Under the pieces are notes generated by a model. The model was not told where the DNA came from and did not search any database. It worked only from the letters and a program-made list of their open reading frames with translations. DNA of 64,000 nucleotides, taken from assembly GCF_016651105.1 (NCBI RefSeq), contig NZ_JAEKEL010000001.1:1633501-1697500 (forward strand), written 5' to 3'. The position numbers and the translations under genes were made by a program. Shown one piece after another: positions 39,327 to 50,986 of this stretch. This DNA comes from Pseudomonas sp. TH15. GTDB taxonomy: Bacteria; Pseudomonadota; Gammaproteobacteria; Pseudomonadales; Pseudomonadaceae. Each line of letters begins with the position of its first letter. Positions within the stretch are counted from its first letter, which is position 1.

Positions 39327-40220
39327 ATGCGCGCCATAGCTGAGTTCATCATGCGCGGCCGTATGCAGGCCACTCTGGTAGTGGCCGGATGCGCAACGTT
39401 GCCGTTGTTGTATTGGTTGGGTGCTGCCGCGGGATGCCTTGTGCTCCTGCGGCGCGGATTGAAGGACGCCATTGGCGTACTTGCTCTGGGATTGCTGCCG
39501 GCATTGGTCTGGTGGCTTTACTCCGACGACCCACGGGCACTTCTGGTGCTGCTGGGGTCTTGGAGCCTTGCGTTGGTTTTGCGCGCAAGTGAGTCCTGGA
39601 ACCGCGTGCTGCTGGTCAGCATAGCGATGGGAGTGGTGTTTTCGGTGGTGCTGGGGACAGCTTTTGCTCCCCAAATCGAGATGCTGGCGCAGGCCTTGAT
39701 AAAGGTCATGCCGTCGCTACTCGGTGATGTCTACCAGAAGTTGTCGGTAGACGAGCAAGCGCGTTTCGCGTCCCTGATTGCACCGGTCCTGACCGGCCTG
39801 ATTGCGGCCTTGTTGCAAATCGTCAGTGTGCTGAGCCTGCTTGTCGGGCGCTACTGGCAGGCGTTGTTGTACAACCCGGGTGGTTTTGGTCGCGAGTTTC
39901 GCGCCATCCGATTCCCGCTGGGGCTGGCGATGTTACTGCTGGCGTTCATGCTGCTGGGGCCGAACTTCGGTTCTCAGTTGGCGATGTTGACGCCGTTGTG
40001 CAGTGTACCGCTGGTGTTCGCCGGGCTGGCCCTGATTCACGGGCTGGTGGCGCAAAAGCGACTGGCCAGGTTCTGGCTGGTGGGGTTGTACGTGACGCTG
40101 TTGCTGTTTATGCAACTGATCTATCCGTTGCTGGTGGTCTTGGCCATCGTCGACAGCCTGATTGATTTTCGCGGTCGTCTGGCGCCGAAAGACGCCGATA
40201 ACGCGAACGGTGAAGGTTAA
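39327..40220 (+). CDS. DUF2232 family integral membrane protein (PA4933 type)
   Basis: 297 residues with about eight hydrophobic segments and few charged loops. The position between rpsR and rplI and the length match the DUF2232 gene found there in Pseudomonas. The function is unknown; the family has distant similarity to ECF-transporter-like membrane folds, which I cannot confirm. The start ATG at 39327 lies 9 bases from AAAGGA, and an out-of-frame ATG at 39323 is unlikely. It is co-transcribed with ribosomal genes, so it is expected to be highly expressed in growth. Confidence 0.82.
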   Translation: MRAIAEFIMRGRMQATLVVAGCATLPLLYWLGAAAGCLVLLRRGLKDAIGVLALGLLPALVWWLYSDDPRALLVLLGSWSLALVLRASESWNRVLLVSIAMGVVFSVVLGTAFAPQIEMLAQALIKVMPSLLGDVYQKLSVDEQARFASLIAPVLTGLIAALLQIVSVLSLLVGRYWQALLYNPGGFGREFRAIRFPLGLAMLLLAFMLLGPNFGSQLAMLTPLCSVPLVFAGLALIHGLVAQKRLARFWLVGLYVTLLLFMQLIYPLLVVLAIVDSLIDFRGRLAPKDADNANGEG

Positions 40221-40239
40221 AAGTTAAGAGGATTTTCAC

Positions 40240-40686
40240 ATGCAACTGATCCTTCTGGAAAAAGTCACCAACCTGGGCAACCTGGGTGACAAAGTGAACG
40301 TTAAGGCTGGTTACGGTCGTAACTACCTGCTGCCTTACGGCAAAGCTACCGCTGCGACCGCTGCCAACGTGGCTGCGTTCGAAGAGCGTCGCGCTGAGCT
40401 GGAAAAAGCCGCAGCAGACCGTAAAACTTCGGCTGAAAACCGCGCCGCCCAACTGGCTGAGCTGGAAGTGACTATCACTGCCACCGCTGGTGACGAAGGC
40501 AAGCTGTTCGGTTCGATCGGTACTCACGACATCGCTGATGCACTGACCGCCTCTGGCGTTGAAGTTGCAAAAAGCGAAGTTCGTCTGCCGAACGGCACCA
40601 TCCGCAACGTAGGCGAATTCGACGTAGCCGTGCACCTGCACGCTGAAGTTGAAGCCACCGTACGCGTTGTCGTGGTAGCAGCTTAA
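40240..40686 (+). CDS. rplI: 50S ribosomal protein L9
   Basis: 148 residues. The N-terminal domain ([19 protein letters not shown], then [16 protein letters not shown]) binds 23S rRNA. A long connecting helix rich in Ala and Glu leads to the C-terminal domain with [14 protein letters not shown]. It is the last gene of the rpsF operon, followed by a perfect hairpin terminator. Confidence 0.98.
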   Translation: MQLILLEKVTNLGNLGDKVNVKAGYGRNYLLPYGKATAATAANVAAFEERRAELEKAAADRKTSAENRAAQLAELEVTITATAGDEGKLFGSIGTHDIADALTASGVEVAKSEVRLPNGTIRNVGEFDVAVHLHAEVEATVRVVVVAA

Positions 40687-40731
40687 GCAACACTGATCGG
40701 CTGGCGGCTTGTCCGTCAGACGGTTAACATC

Positions 40732-40763
40732 GGGCACGATCCTGTTTACAGGTCGTGCCCTTT
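40732..40763 (+). terminator. Terminator of the rpsF-rplI operon
   Basis: GGGCACGA with CCTGT forms a long stem with ACAGG and TCGTGCCC, followed by TTT. Confidence 0.85.
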
Positions 40764-40808
40764 GTCTTTCTGCAGTTCCTGATTTTCAAAATACTAATTC
40801 AAGTGGCC

Positions 40809-42203
40809 ATGAACGATATCTCCGCTCCCGAGCAATATGATCTGCAAACCGCTTCCCTGAAGGTGCCGCCGCACTCCATCGAGGCCGAACAGGCTGTGCT
40901 CGGTGGGTTGATGCTGGACAACAATGCCTGGGAACGCGTGCTCGATCAGGTCTCGGATGGCGATTTCTATCGGCATGACCACCGCCTGATCTTCCGTGCG
41001 ATCGCCAAACTGGCGGACCAAAACTCGCCCATCGACGTCGTGACCCTGGCCGAGCAATTGGACAAGGAAGGTCAGACCTCGCAAGTCGGTGGCCTCGGTT
41101 ACCTCGGTGAACTGGCGAAAAACACGCCATCCGTCGCTAACATCAAGGCGTATGCCCAGATTGTCCGTGCACGGGCGACCTTGCGCCAACTGATCGGCAT
41201 TGCCTCCGAAATTGCCGACAGCGCCTTCAACCCCGAAGGCCGCACGGCAGAAGAGATTCTCGACGAAGCCGAACGACAGATCTTCCAGATCGCTGAGGCC
41301 CGGCCAAAAACCGGCGGCCCGGTGAGTGTGAATGACCTGCTGACCAAGGCCATCGACCGCATCGACACCTTGTTTAACACCGACAACGCCATTACCGGCC
41401 TGTCGACCGGTTACACCGACCTCGACGGGATGACCAGCGGCCTGCAGCCGTCTGACCTGATCATCGTCGCCGGCCGTCCATCGATGGGTAAAACCACCTT
41501 TGCGATGAACCTGGTGGAAAACGCCGTGTTGCGCAGCGACAAGTGCGTACTGGTTTACTCGCTAGAGATGCCAGGCGAATCGCTGATCATGCGTATGTTG
41601 TCGTCCCTGGGCCGTATCGACCAGACCAAAGTCCGGGCCGGCCGCCTGGAAGACGACGATTGGCCGCGCCTGACTTCGGCGGTCAACCTGCTCAACGACC
41701 GCAAGCTGTTCATCGACGATACCGCTGGTATCAGCCCGTCGGAGATGCGTGCGCGGACTCGACGCCTGGTGCGTGAGCACGGCGATGTCGCTCTGATCAT
41801 GATCGACTACCTGCAACTGATGCAGATCCCGGGTTCAAGCGGCGACAACCGGACCAACGAGATTTCCGAAATCTCCCGTTCCTTGAAGGCCCTGGCCAAG
41901 GAATTCAACTGCCCGGTGGTGGCGCTGTCCCAGCTCAACCGCTCCCTGGAGCAACGGCCGAACAAACGCCCGATCAACTCCGACTTGCGGGAATCCGGAG
42001 CGATCGAGCAGGATGCTGACGTCATCATGTTCGTATACCGGGACGAGGTGTACCACCCGGAAACCGAGCACAAGGGCATCGCCGAGATCATCATCGGCAA
42101 GCAGCGGAACGGTCCGATCGGCACGTCGCGACTGGCGTTCATCGGTAAGTACACGCGCTTCGAAAACCTTGCGCCGGGCAGCTACAACTTCGACGACGAG
42201 TAA
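40809..42203 (+). CDS. dnaB: Replicative DNA helicase DnaB
   Basis: 464 residues from the ATG at 40809 (MNDISAPEQY); a longer frame to 40755 begins within the terminator. The N-terminal collar (about 20-160) includes PHSIEAEQAVLGGLMLD. The RecA-like motor has the P-loop GRPSMGKT at 222-229, IDYLQLM for Walker B near 334 and the GxxRxxxxxR-type finger region. It unwinds the fork as a hexamer. In PAO1 alr follows dnaB; here a REP pair and ygiQ follow instead. Confidence 0.97.
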   Translation: MNDISAPEQYDLQTASLKVPPHSIEAEQAVLGGLMLDNNAWERVLDQVSDGDFYRHDHRLIFRAIAKLADQNSPIDVVTLAEQLDKEGQTSQVGGLGYLGELAKNTPSVANIKAYAQIVRARATLRQLIGIASEIADSAFNPEGRTAEEILDEAERQIFQIAEARPKTGGPVSVNDLLTKAIDRIDTLFNTDNAITGLSTGYTDLDGMTSGLQPSDLIIVAGRPSMGKTTFAMNLVENAVLRSDKCVLVYSLEMPGESLIMRMLSSLGRIDQTKVRAGRLEDDDWPRLTSAVNLLNDRKLFIDDTAGISPSEMRARTRRLVREHGDVALIMIDYLQLMQIPGSSGDNRTNEISEISRSLKALAKEFNCPVVALSQLNRSLEQRPNKRPINSDLRESGAIEQDADVIMFVYRDEVYHPETEHKGIAEIIIGKQRNGPIGTSRLAFIGKYTRFENLAPGSYNFDDE

Positions 42204-42215
42204 CCCAGCAGAAAA

Positions 42216-42349
42216 CTGTGGCGAGGGAGCTTGCTCCCGCTCGACTGCGCAGCAGTCGCAAAGCCTGAGAATGCGGTCTATCCGAAAAAATCAGTTGCAG
42301 GTTTTGGGGCTGCTTCGCAGCCCGGTGGGAGCAAGCTCCCTAGCCACAG
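42216..42349. repeat. REP pair (inverted), type B
   Basis: Outer arms CTGTGGCGAGGGAGCTTGCT (from 42216) and its near-complement (ending 42349; one arm reads CCTAGCCACAG). It lies between dnaB and ygiQ, where alr is found in PAO1. Confidence 0.85.
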
Positions 42350-42484
42350 GGGCTGTGCGGGGTCTCAGGCTCTTCGAGCAAATCAGGCTTCACCAATTTC
42401 CGACCATAGCCGTCGGAATTGGTTATTTTTTGTGCTATATTCCGCGCCCGCGAAATTCAATGAAAGCCAACACCGGTTATCGAC

Positions 42485-44794
<2,310 letters not shown>

Positions 44795-44816
44795 GCCTCG
44801 CTTGAGCTGACAACAG

Positions 44817-44843
44817 AACGCCAACCTTCGGGTTGGCGTTTTG
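44817..44843 (+). terminator. Terminator of ygiQ
   Basis: AACGCCAACC pairs with GGTTGGCGTT around TTCG and is followed by TTTGC. Confidence 0.88.
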
Positions 44844-44882
44844 CATTTCAGACCCGGCAAATGTGTTTTAGCCGCTGGCCTC

Positions 44883-44947
44883 TTCGCGAGCAGGCTCGCT
44901 CCCACAGGGAGCCGCATTCCAAATGTGGGAGCGAGCCTGCTCGCGAA
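44883..44947. repeat. REP pair (inverted), type A
   Basis: Arms TTCGCGAGCAGGCTCGCTCC (from 44883) and the complement (ending 44947) with a spacer of about 16 bases. The rest of the 340-base gap to the next gene holds the regulatory sites at 45023 and 45082. Confidence 0.85.
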
Positions 44948-45022
44948 AGCTCCCGATCAAACACTGCATATCAACCGCCCGCCACATTTAGGCGCAACTT
45001 CGCTAAACCAATTTCCCGCATT

Positions 45023-45037
45023 GCCCGATTTTGGTGC
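45023..45037 (+). promoter_or_regulatory. Possible NtrC-binding site
   Basis: GCCCGATTTTGGTGC matches the NtrC pattern GCACYA-N3-TGGTGC at 10 of 12 defined positions. It lies 45 bases before the -24 element at 45082, closer than is usual. Confidence 0.4.
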
Positions 45038-45081
45038 TGTACTGCCCTAAGCAAATCTGTGAAAGCGCCAGCGCTGCTGGG

Positions 45082-45097
45082 TGGCATAAGTCTTGCG
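45082..45097 (+). promoter_or_regulatory. Candidate sigma-54 (-24/-12) promoter
   Basis: TGGCATAAGTCTTGCG has the GG and GC dinucleotides at the required spacing (TGGCAY-N5-TTGC). The start would be near 45108, 28 bases before the GTG of the transglutaminase gene. Confidence 0.55.
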
Positions 45098-45135
45098 CGC
45101 TTTCGAATACGCTTTAGGCTCGCAGGAGGCACGCC

Positions 45136-48100
45136 GTGTCGATTCATGTCGCATTGCATCACGTCACACATTACCGCTACGACCGCGCCGTCGAGCTCGG
45201 TCCGCAGATCGTTCGCCTGCGCCCGGCGGCCCACAGTCGCACGCGGATTTTGTCCTATGCGCTGAAAGTCTCGCCCGAGCAGCACTTCATCAACTGGCAA
45301 CAGGACCCCCAGGGCAATTACCTGGCGCGTCTGGTGTTTCCGGAGAAAACCGATGAGCTGCGGATCGAAGTCGACCTGTTGGCGGAAATGGCGGTGTTCA
45401 ATCCGTTCGATTTTTTCCTTGAGCCCTACGCGGAAAAGATCCCGTTCACTTACGCCGCCGATGAGCGTAAAGAACTGGCGCCGTACCTGGAAACCTTGCC
45501 CCTGACGCCGAAGTTCAAGGCCTATCTGGACGGTATCGACCGCACGCCGCTGCCCAGCGTGGATTTCCTGGTGGCGCTCAACCAGCGTCTGAGCGAAGAC
45601 ATCGGTTACCTGATCCGCATGGAGCCCGGCGTCCAAACCCCCGAGCACACCCTCGAACACGCCTCTGGCTCCTGCCGCGATTCAGCGTGGCTGCTGGTGC
45701 AATTGCTGCGCAATCTCGGGCTGGCGGCGCGTTTTGTCTCTGGCTATCTGATCCAGCTGACCGCCGACGTCAAAAGCCTCGACGGCCCGTCCGGCACGGA
45801 CGTGGATTTCACCGACCTGCACGCCTGGTGCGAGGTCTATTTGCCCGGCGCCGGCTGGATTGGCCTGGACGCGACCTCAGGGCTGTTTGCCGGGGAAGGA
45901 CACATTCCGTTGGCGTGTAGTCCCGATCCGGGCTCTGCGGCACCGATCAGTGGCTTGGTGGAACCGTGCGAGTGCGAATTTACCCACGAAATGTCCGTGG
46001 AGCGGATTTGGGAAGCGCCGCGGGTAACAAAACCCTACACCGAAGACCAATGGCTGGCGATCCAGGCGCTGGGCCGGCAGATCGATGCTGATCTGCTGGA
46101 GGGCGACGTACGCCTGACCATGGGCGGCGAGCCGACCTTCGTGTCCATCGATGATCCGGACGGCGCCGAGTGGAACACCGCAGCGCTCGGGCCGGACAAG
46201 CGTCGCCTCTCCGCCGAATTGTTCCAGCGGATGCGCAAACATTACGCGCCAAAAGGCCTGGTGCATTTCGGCCAGGGCAAGTGGTATCCCGGCGAACAAC
46301 TGCCGCGCTGGTCGCTTAACTGCTACTGGCGCCGGGATGGCGTGCCGATCTGGCACAACAGCGCGCTGATCGCCGATGAGCAGGAAGACTACGGCGCAGA
46401 TGGCGAACTGGCCGGGCGTTTTCTGGCGAGTGTCGCCGAACGCCTGAAAATTCCGACACGTTTTGTGTTTCCAGCCTACGAAGACAATTTCTATTACCTC
46501 TGGCGAGAAGGCACTTTGCCGCAGAACGTCAGCGCCGAAGACTCGCGTCTGGAAGAACCTTTGGAGCGTGCGCGACTGCGCAAAGTCTTCAGCCAGGGGC
46601 TGGACAAGGTCATCGGCCAGGTCCTGCCGCTGGCGCGCACCGCCAAGGGCGATCAATGGCAAAGTGGTCGCTGGTACCTGCGCGAAGAACATTGCCGGCT
46701 CGTGCCGGGGGATTCGCCGCTGGGTTATCGCTTACCGCTCGGTTCACAGCCTTGGGTGAAAGCGGCGGAGTATCCGTTTATCCATCCCAATGATCCGAAC
46801 CAGGAATTCCCGATACTTCCCGACACCGTCGCATTGAACAGTCCGGGCGTGCCGGCCGAAGCGGTTGAGCGTGAACCGAAAGTCGACGAATCTGCCGACT
46901 GGCTGACCCGCACCGCATTCTGCGCCGAGGCTCGAGAAGGGCGGTTGTACCTGTTTATGCCGCCATTGGAACGGGTCGAGGATTATCTGGAGCTGGTTAC
47001 CGCCATCGAGGCTACCGCTCAGGAGTTGCATTGCCCGGTATTACTGGAAGGCTATGAACCGCCAAGCGATCCGCGCCTGAGCAACTTCCGCATCACCCCG
47101 GATCCGGGCGTGATCGAAGTCAACGTGCAGCCATCCGCGACTTGGGACGAACTGGTGGAGCGCACCGAGTTCCTGTACGAAGAAGCGCGCCAGACCCGGT
47201 TGACCACCGAGAAATTCATGATCGACGGTCGGCACACCGGCACCGGCGGCGGTAACCATTTGGTACTCGGTGGCGCGACCCCAGCGGACTCACCGTTCCT
47301 GCGCCGTCCCGACCTGCTGCGCAGCCTGATCAGCTACTGGCATAACCACCCGTCCTTGTCCTACCTGTTTTCCGGATTATTCATCGGTCCTACGTCCCAG
47401 GCGCCACGGGTGGACGAAGCGCGTAACGACGCGTTGTACGAACTGGAAATCGCCTTCGCCCAAATGCCGAAGCCGGGAGAGGAATGCGCGCCGTGGCTGG
47501 TGGATCGCTTGCTGCGTAACCTGTTGATCGACGTCACCGGCAACACCCACCGCGCCGAGTTCTGTATCGACAAACTCTATTCGCCGGACGGCGCCACCGG
47601 GCGTCTCGGATTGCTGGAATTGCGTGCCTTTGAAATGCCGCCTCACGCACGCATGAGCCTGGCTCAGCAGTTATTGCTGCGGGCGCTGGTGGCGCGGTTC
47701 TGGCGCGAACCTTATGCACCGCCGAAACTGGCGCGCTGGGGCACCGAGCTGCACGATCGCTTCCTGTTGCCGCACTTTATCGAGCAGGATTTCGCCGATG
47801 TCATCGTCGACCTGAATGCGGCGGGTTATCCGGTGCGGGCCGAGTGGTTTGCCGCGCACCTGGAATTCCGCTTTCCGAAGGTCGGCGATTACGCCGTCAG
47901 TGGCATCGAACTGGTAGTGCGTCAGGCGCTGGAGCCTTGGCATGTACTGGGCGAGGAGGGCGCGGTCGGTGGCACGGTGCGTTATGTGGATTCGTCGCTG
48001 GAGCGCTTGCAGGTCAAGCTCACCGGCCTGGCGCCACAGCGTTATCTGCTGACGTGCAATGGCATCCCGGTGCCGTTGCAACCCACCGGGCGAGTCGGCG

Positions 48101-48411
48101 AGTTCGTCGCAGGCGTGCGCTTCCGTGCCTGGCAACCGTCCAACTGCCTGCAACCGACAATCCCGGTCCACGCGCCGCTGGTGTTCGACTTGCTCGATAC
48201 CTGGATGGAGCGATCGCTGGGTGGTTGTCAGTACCACGTCGCCCATCCGGGCGGGCGTAACTACGACAGTCTGCCGGTGAATGCCAATGAGGCCGAGAGC
48301 CGAAGGATGGCTCGATTCTTCCGAATCGGACACACCCCAGGGAAACTTCCTATACCGAACGTGACGATTAATGACGAGTTGCCGATGACACTCGATTTGC
48401 GACGTTTCTAA
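45136..48411 (+). CDS. Transglutaminase-like / DUF2126 protein (PA4927 type)
   Basis: 1091 residues from a GTG at 45136 behind GGAGG. Domain order: bacterial transglutaminase N-terminal beta domain (about 4-85), transglutaminase-like core (about 150-270) with an intact apparent triad Cys180 (GSCRDSAW), His229 (DLHAWCEV) and Asp245 (LDATSGL), then the large DUF2126 domain (about 300-1090). DUF2126 (COG4196) is of unknown activity; it contains GGEPTFVSIDDPDGAEWN, EVNVQPSATWDELV and GTGGGNHLVLGG, which look like an amidoligase-type nucleotide-binding enzyme. No signal peptide is seen, so it is cytoplasmic. It is followed by an ATP-grasp/Alpha-E gene and a second transglutaminase gene, and may be driven by sigma-54. 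Comparative genomics has proposed that such sets make or attach peptide tags. Confidence 0.9.
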   Translation: MSIHVALHHVTHYRYDRAVELGPQIVRLRPAAHSRTRILSYALKVSPEQHFINWQQDPQGNYLARLVFPEKTDELRIEVDLLAEMAVFNPFDFFLEPYAEKIPFTYAADERKELAPYLETLPLTPKFKAYLDGIDRTPLPSVDFLVALNQRLSEDIGYLIRMEPGVQTPEHTLEHASGSCRDSAWLLVQLLRNLGLAARFVSGYLIQLTADVKSLDGPSGTDVDFTDLHAWCEVYLPGAGWIGLDATSGLFAGEGHIPLACSPDPGSAAPISGLVEPCECEFTHEMSVERIWEAPRVTKPYTEDQWLAIQALGRQIDADLLEGDVRLTMGGEPTFVSIDDPDGAEWNTAALGPDKRRLSAELFQRMRKHYAPKGLVHFGQGKWYPGEQLPRWSLNCYWRRDGVPIWHNSALIADEQEDYGADGELAGRFLASVAERLKIPTRFVFPAYEDNFYYLWREGTLPQNVSAEDSRLEEPLERARLRKVFSQGLDKVIGQVLPLARTAKGDQWQSGRWYLREEHCRLVPGDSPLGYRLPLGSQPWVKAAEYPFIHPNDPNQEFPILPDTVALNSPGVPAEAVEREPKVDESADWLTRTAFCAEAREGRLYLFMPPLERVEDYLELVTAIEATAQELHCPVLLEGYEPPSDPRLSNFRITPDPGVIEVNVQPSATWDELVERTEFLYEEARQTRLTTEKFMIDGRHTGTGGGNHLVLGGATPADSPFLRRPDLLRSLISYWHNHPSLSYLFSGLFIGPTSQAPRVDEARNDALYELEIAFAQMPKPGEECAPWLVDRLLRNLLIDVTGNTHRAEFCIDKLYSPDGATGRLGLLELRAFEMPPHARMSLAQQLLLRALVARFWREPYAPPKLARWGTELHDRFLLPHFIEQDFADVIVDLNAAGYPVRAEWFAAHLEFRFPKVGDYAVSGIELVVRQALEPWHVLGEEGAVGGTVRYVDSSLERLQVKLTGLAPQRYLLTCNGIPVPLQPTGRVGEFVAGVRFRAWQPSNCLQPTIPVHAPLVFDLLDTWMERSLGGCQYHVAHPGGRNYDSLPVNANEAESRRMARFFRIGHTPGKLPIPNVTINDELPMTLDLRRF

Positions 48412-48499
48412 GCCCTACGCGACGCTCGGATTTTTCGTATATCCGGGCGTCATGAGCCTGCGTTAGTCTGACCGTTCTTTGTTGTCTGCCGAGCTTTCC

Positions 48500-50986
48500 A
48501 TGCCTGACCTGCTTGACCGCTACCCGCTGACGGCGGGCACTTATCACGAACTGCTCGACGACAGCGGCGCCGTGCGCCCGCATTGGCGTCGGCTGTTCGA
48601 CCAATTGCAACGCAGCACCCCGACGCAACTGGTGCAGCGCCAGGCTTTGCTGACCCGGCAGATCCAGGAAAACGGCGTGACCTACAACGTCTACGCCGAC
48701 CCCAAGGGCGCCGATCGCCCGTGGGAACTGGACCTGTTGCCCCATGTCATTGCGGCTGATGAGTGGCAGCATTTGTCCGCAGGGATTGCTCAGCGGGCAC
48801 GCTTGCTCAATGCCGTGTTGGCGGATCTTTATGGTCCGCAGCGTTTGATCGCCGAAGGGCTGCTGCCGGCGGAGCTGGTGTTCGGTCACAACAACTTCCT
48901 GTGGCCGTGTCAGGGTATTGCACCGCCGGACGGGGCGTTTCTGCATCTGTACGCCGTGGACCTGGCGCGCACTCCCGACGGTCGTTGGTGGGTGACAGCG
49001 GACCGGACCCAGGCGCCGTCCGGTGCGGGTTACGCATTGGAAAACCGCACCATCGTGTCTCGGGCGTTTCCCGAGCTGTATCGCGATTTGAAGGTGCAGC
49101 ACCTGGCCGGGTTCTTCCGCACGTTGCAGGAAACCCTGGCTCGCCAAGCGCCGAGTGACGATGAAGCGCCGCTGGTGGTGCTGCTGACACCGGGTCGGTT
49201 CAACGAAAGCTATTTCGAACATTTGTATCTGGCGCGCCAACTCGGTTATCCACTGGTGGAGGGCGGCGACCTGACGGTGCGCGATGCCACCGTCTACCTT
49301 AAAACCTTGAGCGGGCTGCGCCGGGTTCACGCGATCATGCGGCGCCTCGACGATGACTTCTGCGATCCGCTGGAGCTGCGTACCGACTCGGCCCTCGGCG
49401 TGCCGGGGTTGCTGGAAGCGGTGCGTCAGGGCCGGGTGCTGGTGGCCAACGCGTTGGGCAGCGGCGTGCTGGAATCGCCGGGTCTGCTGGGCTTTCTGCC
49501 AAGGATCAATCAGTTCCTGTTCGGCGAAGAACTGATCCTGCCGTCCATCGCCACGTGGTGGTGTGGGGAAGCGCCAGTGTTGGCTCAAGCTTTGGAAAAG
49601 TTGCCGGAGTTGCTGATCAAACCGGCATTTCCCTCCCAGAGCTTTGCGCCGGTGTTTGGCCGTGATTTGAGTGAAAAACAGCGTCAAGCATTGGCCGAGC
49701 GCATGCAGGCGCGGCCTTACGCCTATGTCGCGCAAGAACTGGCGCAACTGTCCCAAGCGCCGATCTGGCAAGCCGAGGACGGTCAGTTGCAACCGCGAGC
49801 CATCGGCATGCGCGTGTACGCGGTGGCCAGTCGCGATGGCTATCGGGTATTGCCCGGCGGCTTGACCCGGGTGGCAGCCGAGGCCGATGCCGAAGTGGTG
49901 TCGATGCAGCGCGGTGGTGCGAGCAAGGACACCTGGGTGCTCGGCGAGCGAGCCCCCAGCGGCGAACAATGGAAAACCCAGCGCACGATTGGTGTCCACG
50001 ATCTGGTGCGGCGCGATCCCTATCTGCCGTCGCGGGTGGTCGAGAACCTGTTCTGGTTTGGCCGTTACTGCGAGCGCTGCGATAACAGTGCGCGGCTGCT
50101 GCGGATCATGCTGGCGCGTTATGTCGACGGCGATGACCCGCAAGCGCTGGAGGCGGCGGTCGATCTCGGTGAGCGCCTGAATCTGTTGCCCGACGAAGGC
50201 GAGTTGCCGGAACGCTTGTTGGCGGCGCTGCTCGGCGATGACTGGCCGTTCAGCCTGCGTTCCAACCTGCAACGCTTGCAGTGGGCGGCCTCGCAAGTGC
50301 GCGGCAAGCTCTCGCGGGAAAACTGGCAGGCGCTGGTGGAGTTGCAGCGCGAGGCCATGGAGCTTGAAACCGAAGAGCCGGATTTCGGCGAGTTGCTGGA
50401 TTTCCTCAACCGCTTGGTCATGTCGCTGGCGGCGCTGTCCGGTTTTGCCCTGGACGACATGACCCGGGACGAAGGCTGGCGTTTCCTGATGATCGGCCGG
50501 CGGATCGAGCGACTGCAGTTTCTCAGTGGCAGTTTGGCGGCGTTTCTGCGCGGTGCCGGGGCTTTCGATCAGGCCGGGCTGGAGTGGTTGCTGGAGCTGG
50601 GTAACAGCAGCATCACCTACCGCTCGCGGTATTTGGCCGTGGCGCAATTGATCCCGGTGCTCGACCTGTTGCTGCTGGATGAGCAGAACCCCCACGCGGT
50701 GCTGTTCCAGTTGAAACTGGTGACCCGCACATTGAAGCGCCTGAACGACGATTTCGGTGTCCCGCGCGAGGCGTGTTTGCCGCAATTGGTCGAGCGTTTG
50801 GCGCACTTCGACCTGGGTTGCCTGGAGAACTCGTTGTTTGGTGAGGCCAGTGTCCACGCGGCTGTCGAAGGTCTGGCTGATCTGCTGCAAGAAATCGCCG
50901 ATGCCAGCGGCCAGGTTTCGGATCGCCTGGCCTTGCGCCATTTTGCCCATGTCGATGATGTCAGCCAGCGCACGGTGTCCGTCTGA
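48500..50986 (+). CDS. Circularly permuted ATP-grasp / Alpha-E fusion protein (PA4926 type)
   Basis: 828 residues from the ATG at 48500 (MPDLLDRY); a TTG at 48479 gives seven more residues. The first about 480 residues are a circularly permuted type 2 ATP-grasp domain (COG2308), recognisable by VYADPKGADRPWELD, GHNNFLWPCQG, and DSALGVPGLLEAV with VANALGSGVLESPG. From about residue 508 the Alpha-E helical domain (COG2307) begins with LPSRVVENLFWFGRYCER. In many bacteria the two are separate genes; here they are one polypeptide. It ends one base into the next gene, so the two are coupled. An ATP-dependent peptide or amide ligase is the family prediction; substrates are unknown. Confidence 0.9.
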   Translation: MPDLLDRYPLTAGTYHELLDDSGAVRPHWRRLFDQLQRSTPTQLVQRQALLTRQIQENGVTYNVYADPKGADRPWELDLLPHVIAADEWQHLSAGIAQRARLLNAVLADLYGPQRLIAEGLLPAELVFGHNNFLWPCQGIAPPDGAFLHLYAVDLARTPDGRWWVTADRTQAPSGAGYALENRTIVSRAFPELYRDLKVQHLAGFFRTLQETLARQAPSDDEAPLVVLLTPGRFNESYFEHLYLARQLGYPLVEGGDLTVRDATVYLKTLSGLRRVHAIMRRLDDDFCDPLELRTDSALGVPGLLEAVRQGRVLVANALGSGVLESPGLLGFLPRINQFLFGEELILPSIATWWCGEAPVLAQALEKLPELLIKPAFPSQSFAPVFGRDLSEKQRQALAERMQARPYAYVAQELAQLSQAPIWQAEDGQLQPRAIGMRVYAVASRDGYRVLPGGLTRVAAEADAEVVSMQRGGASKDTWVLGERAPSGEQWKTQRTIGVHDLVRRDPYLPSRVVENLFWFGRYCERCDNSARLLRIMLARYVDGDDPQALEAAVDLGERLNLLPDEGELPERLLAALLGDDWPFSLRSNLQRLQWAASQVRGKLSRENWQALVELQREAMELETEEPDFGELLDFLNRLVMSLAALSGFALDDMTRDEGWRFLMIGRRIERLQFLSGSLAAFLRGAGAFDQAGLEWLLELGNSSITYRSRYLAVAQLIPVLDLLLLDEQNPHAVLFQLKLVTRTLKRLNDDFGVPREACLPQLVERLAHFDLGCLENSLFGEASVHAAVEGLADLLQEIADASGQVSDRLALRHFAHVDDVSQRTVSV

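Noticed and set aside
48368..50950. 860-residue open frame opposite the ATP-grasp/Alpha-E gene
   Set aside because: Same shadow effect; Gln/Arg/His-rich sequence without motifs and no ribosome-binding site.
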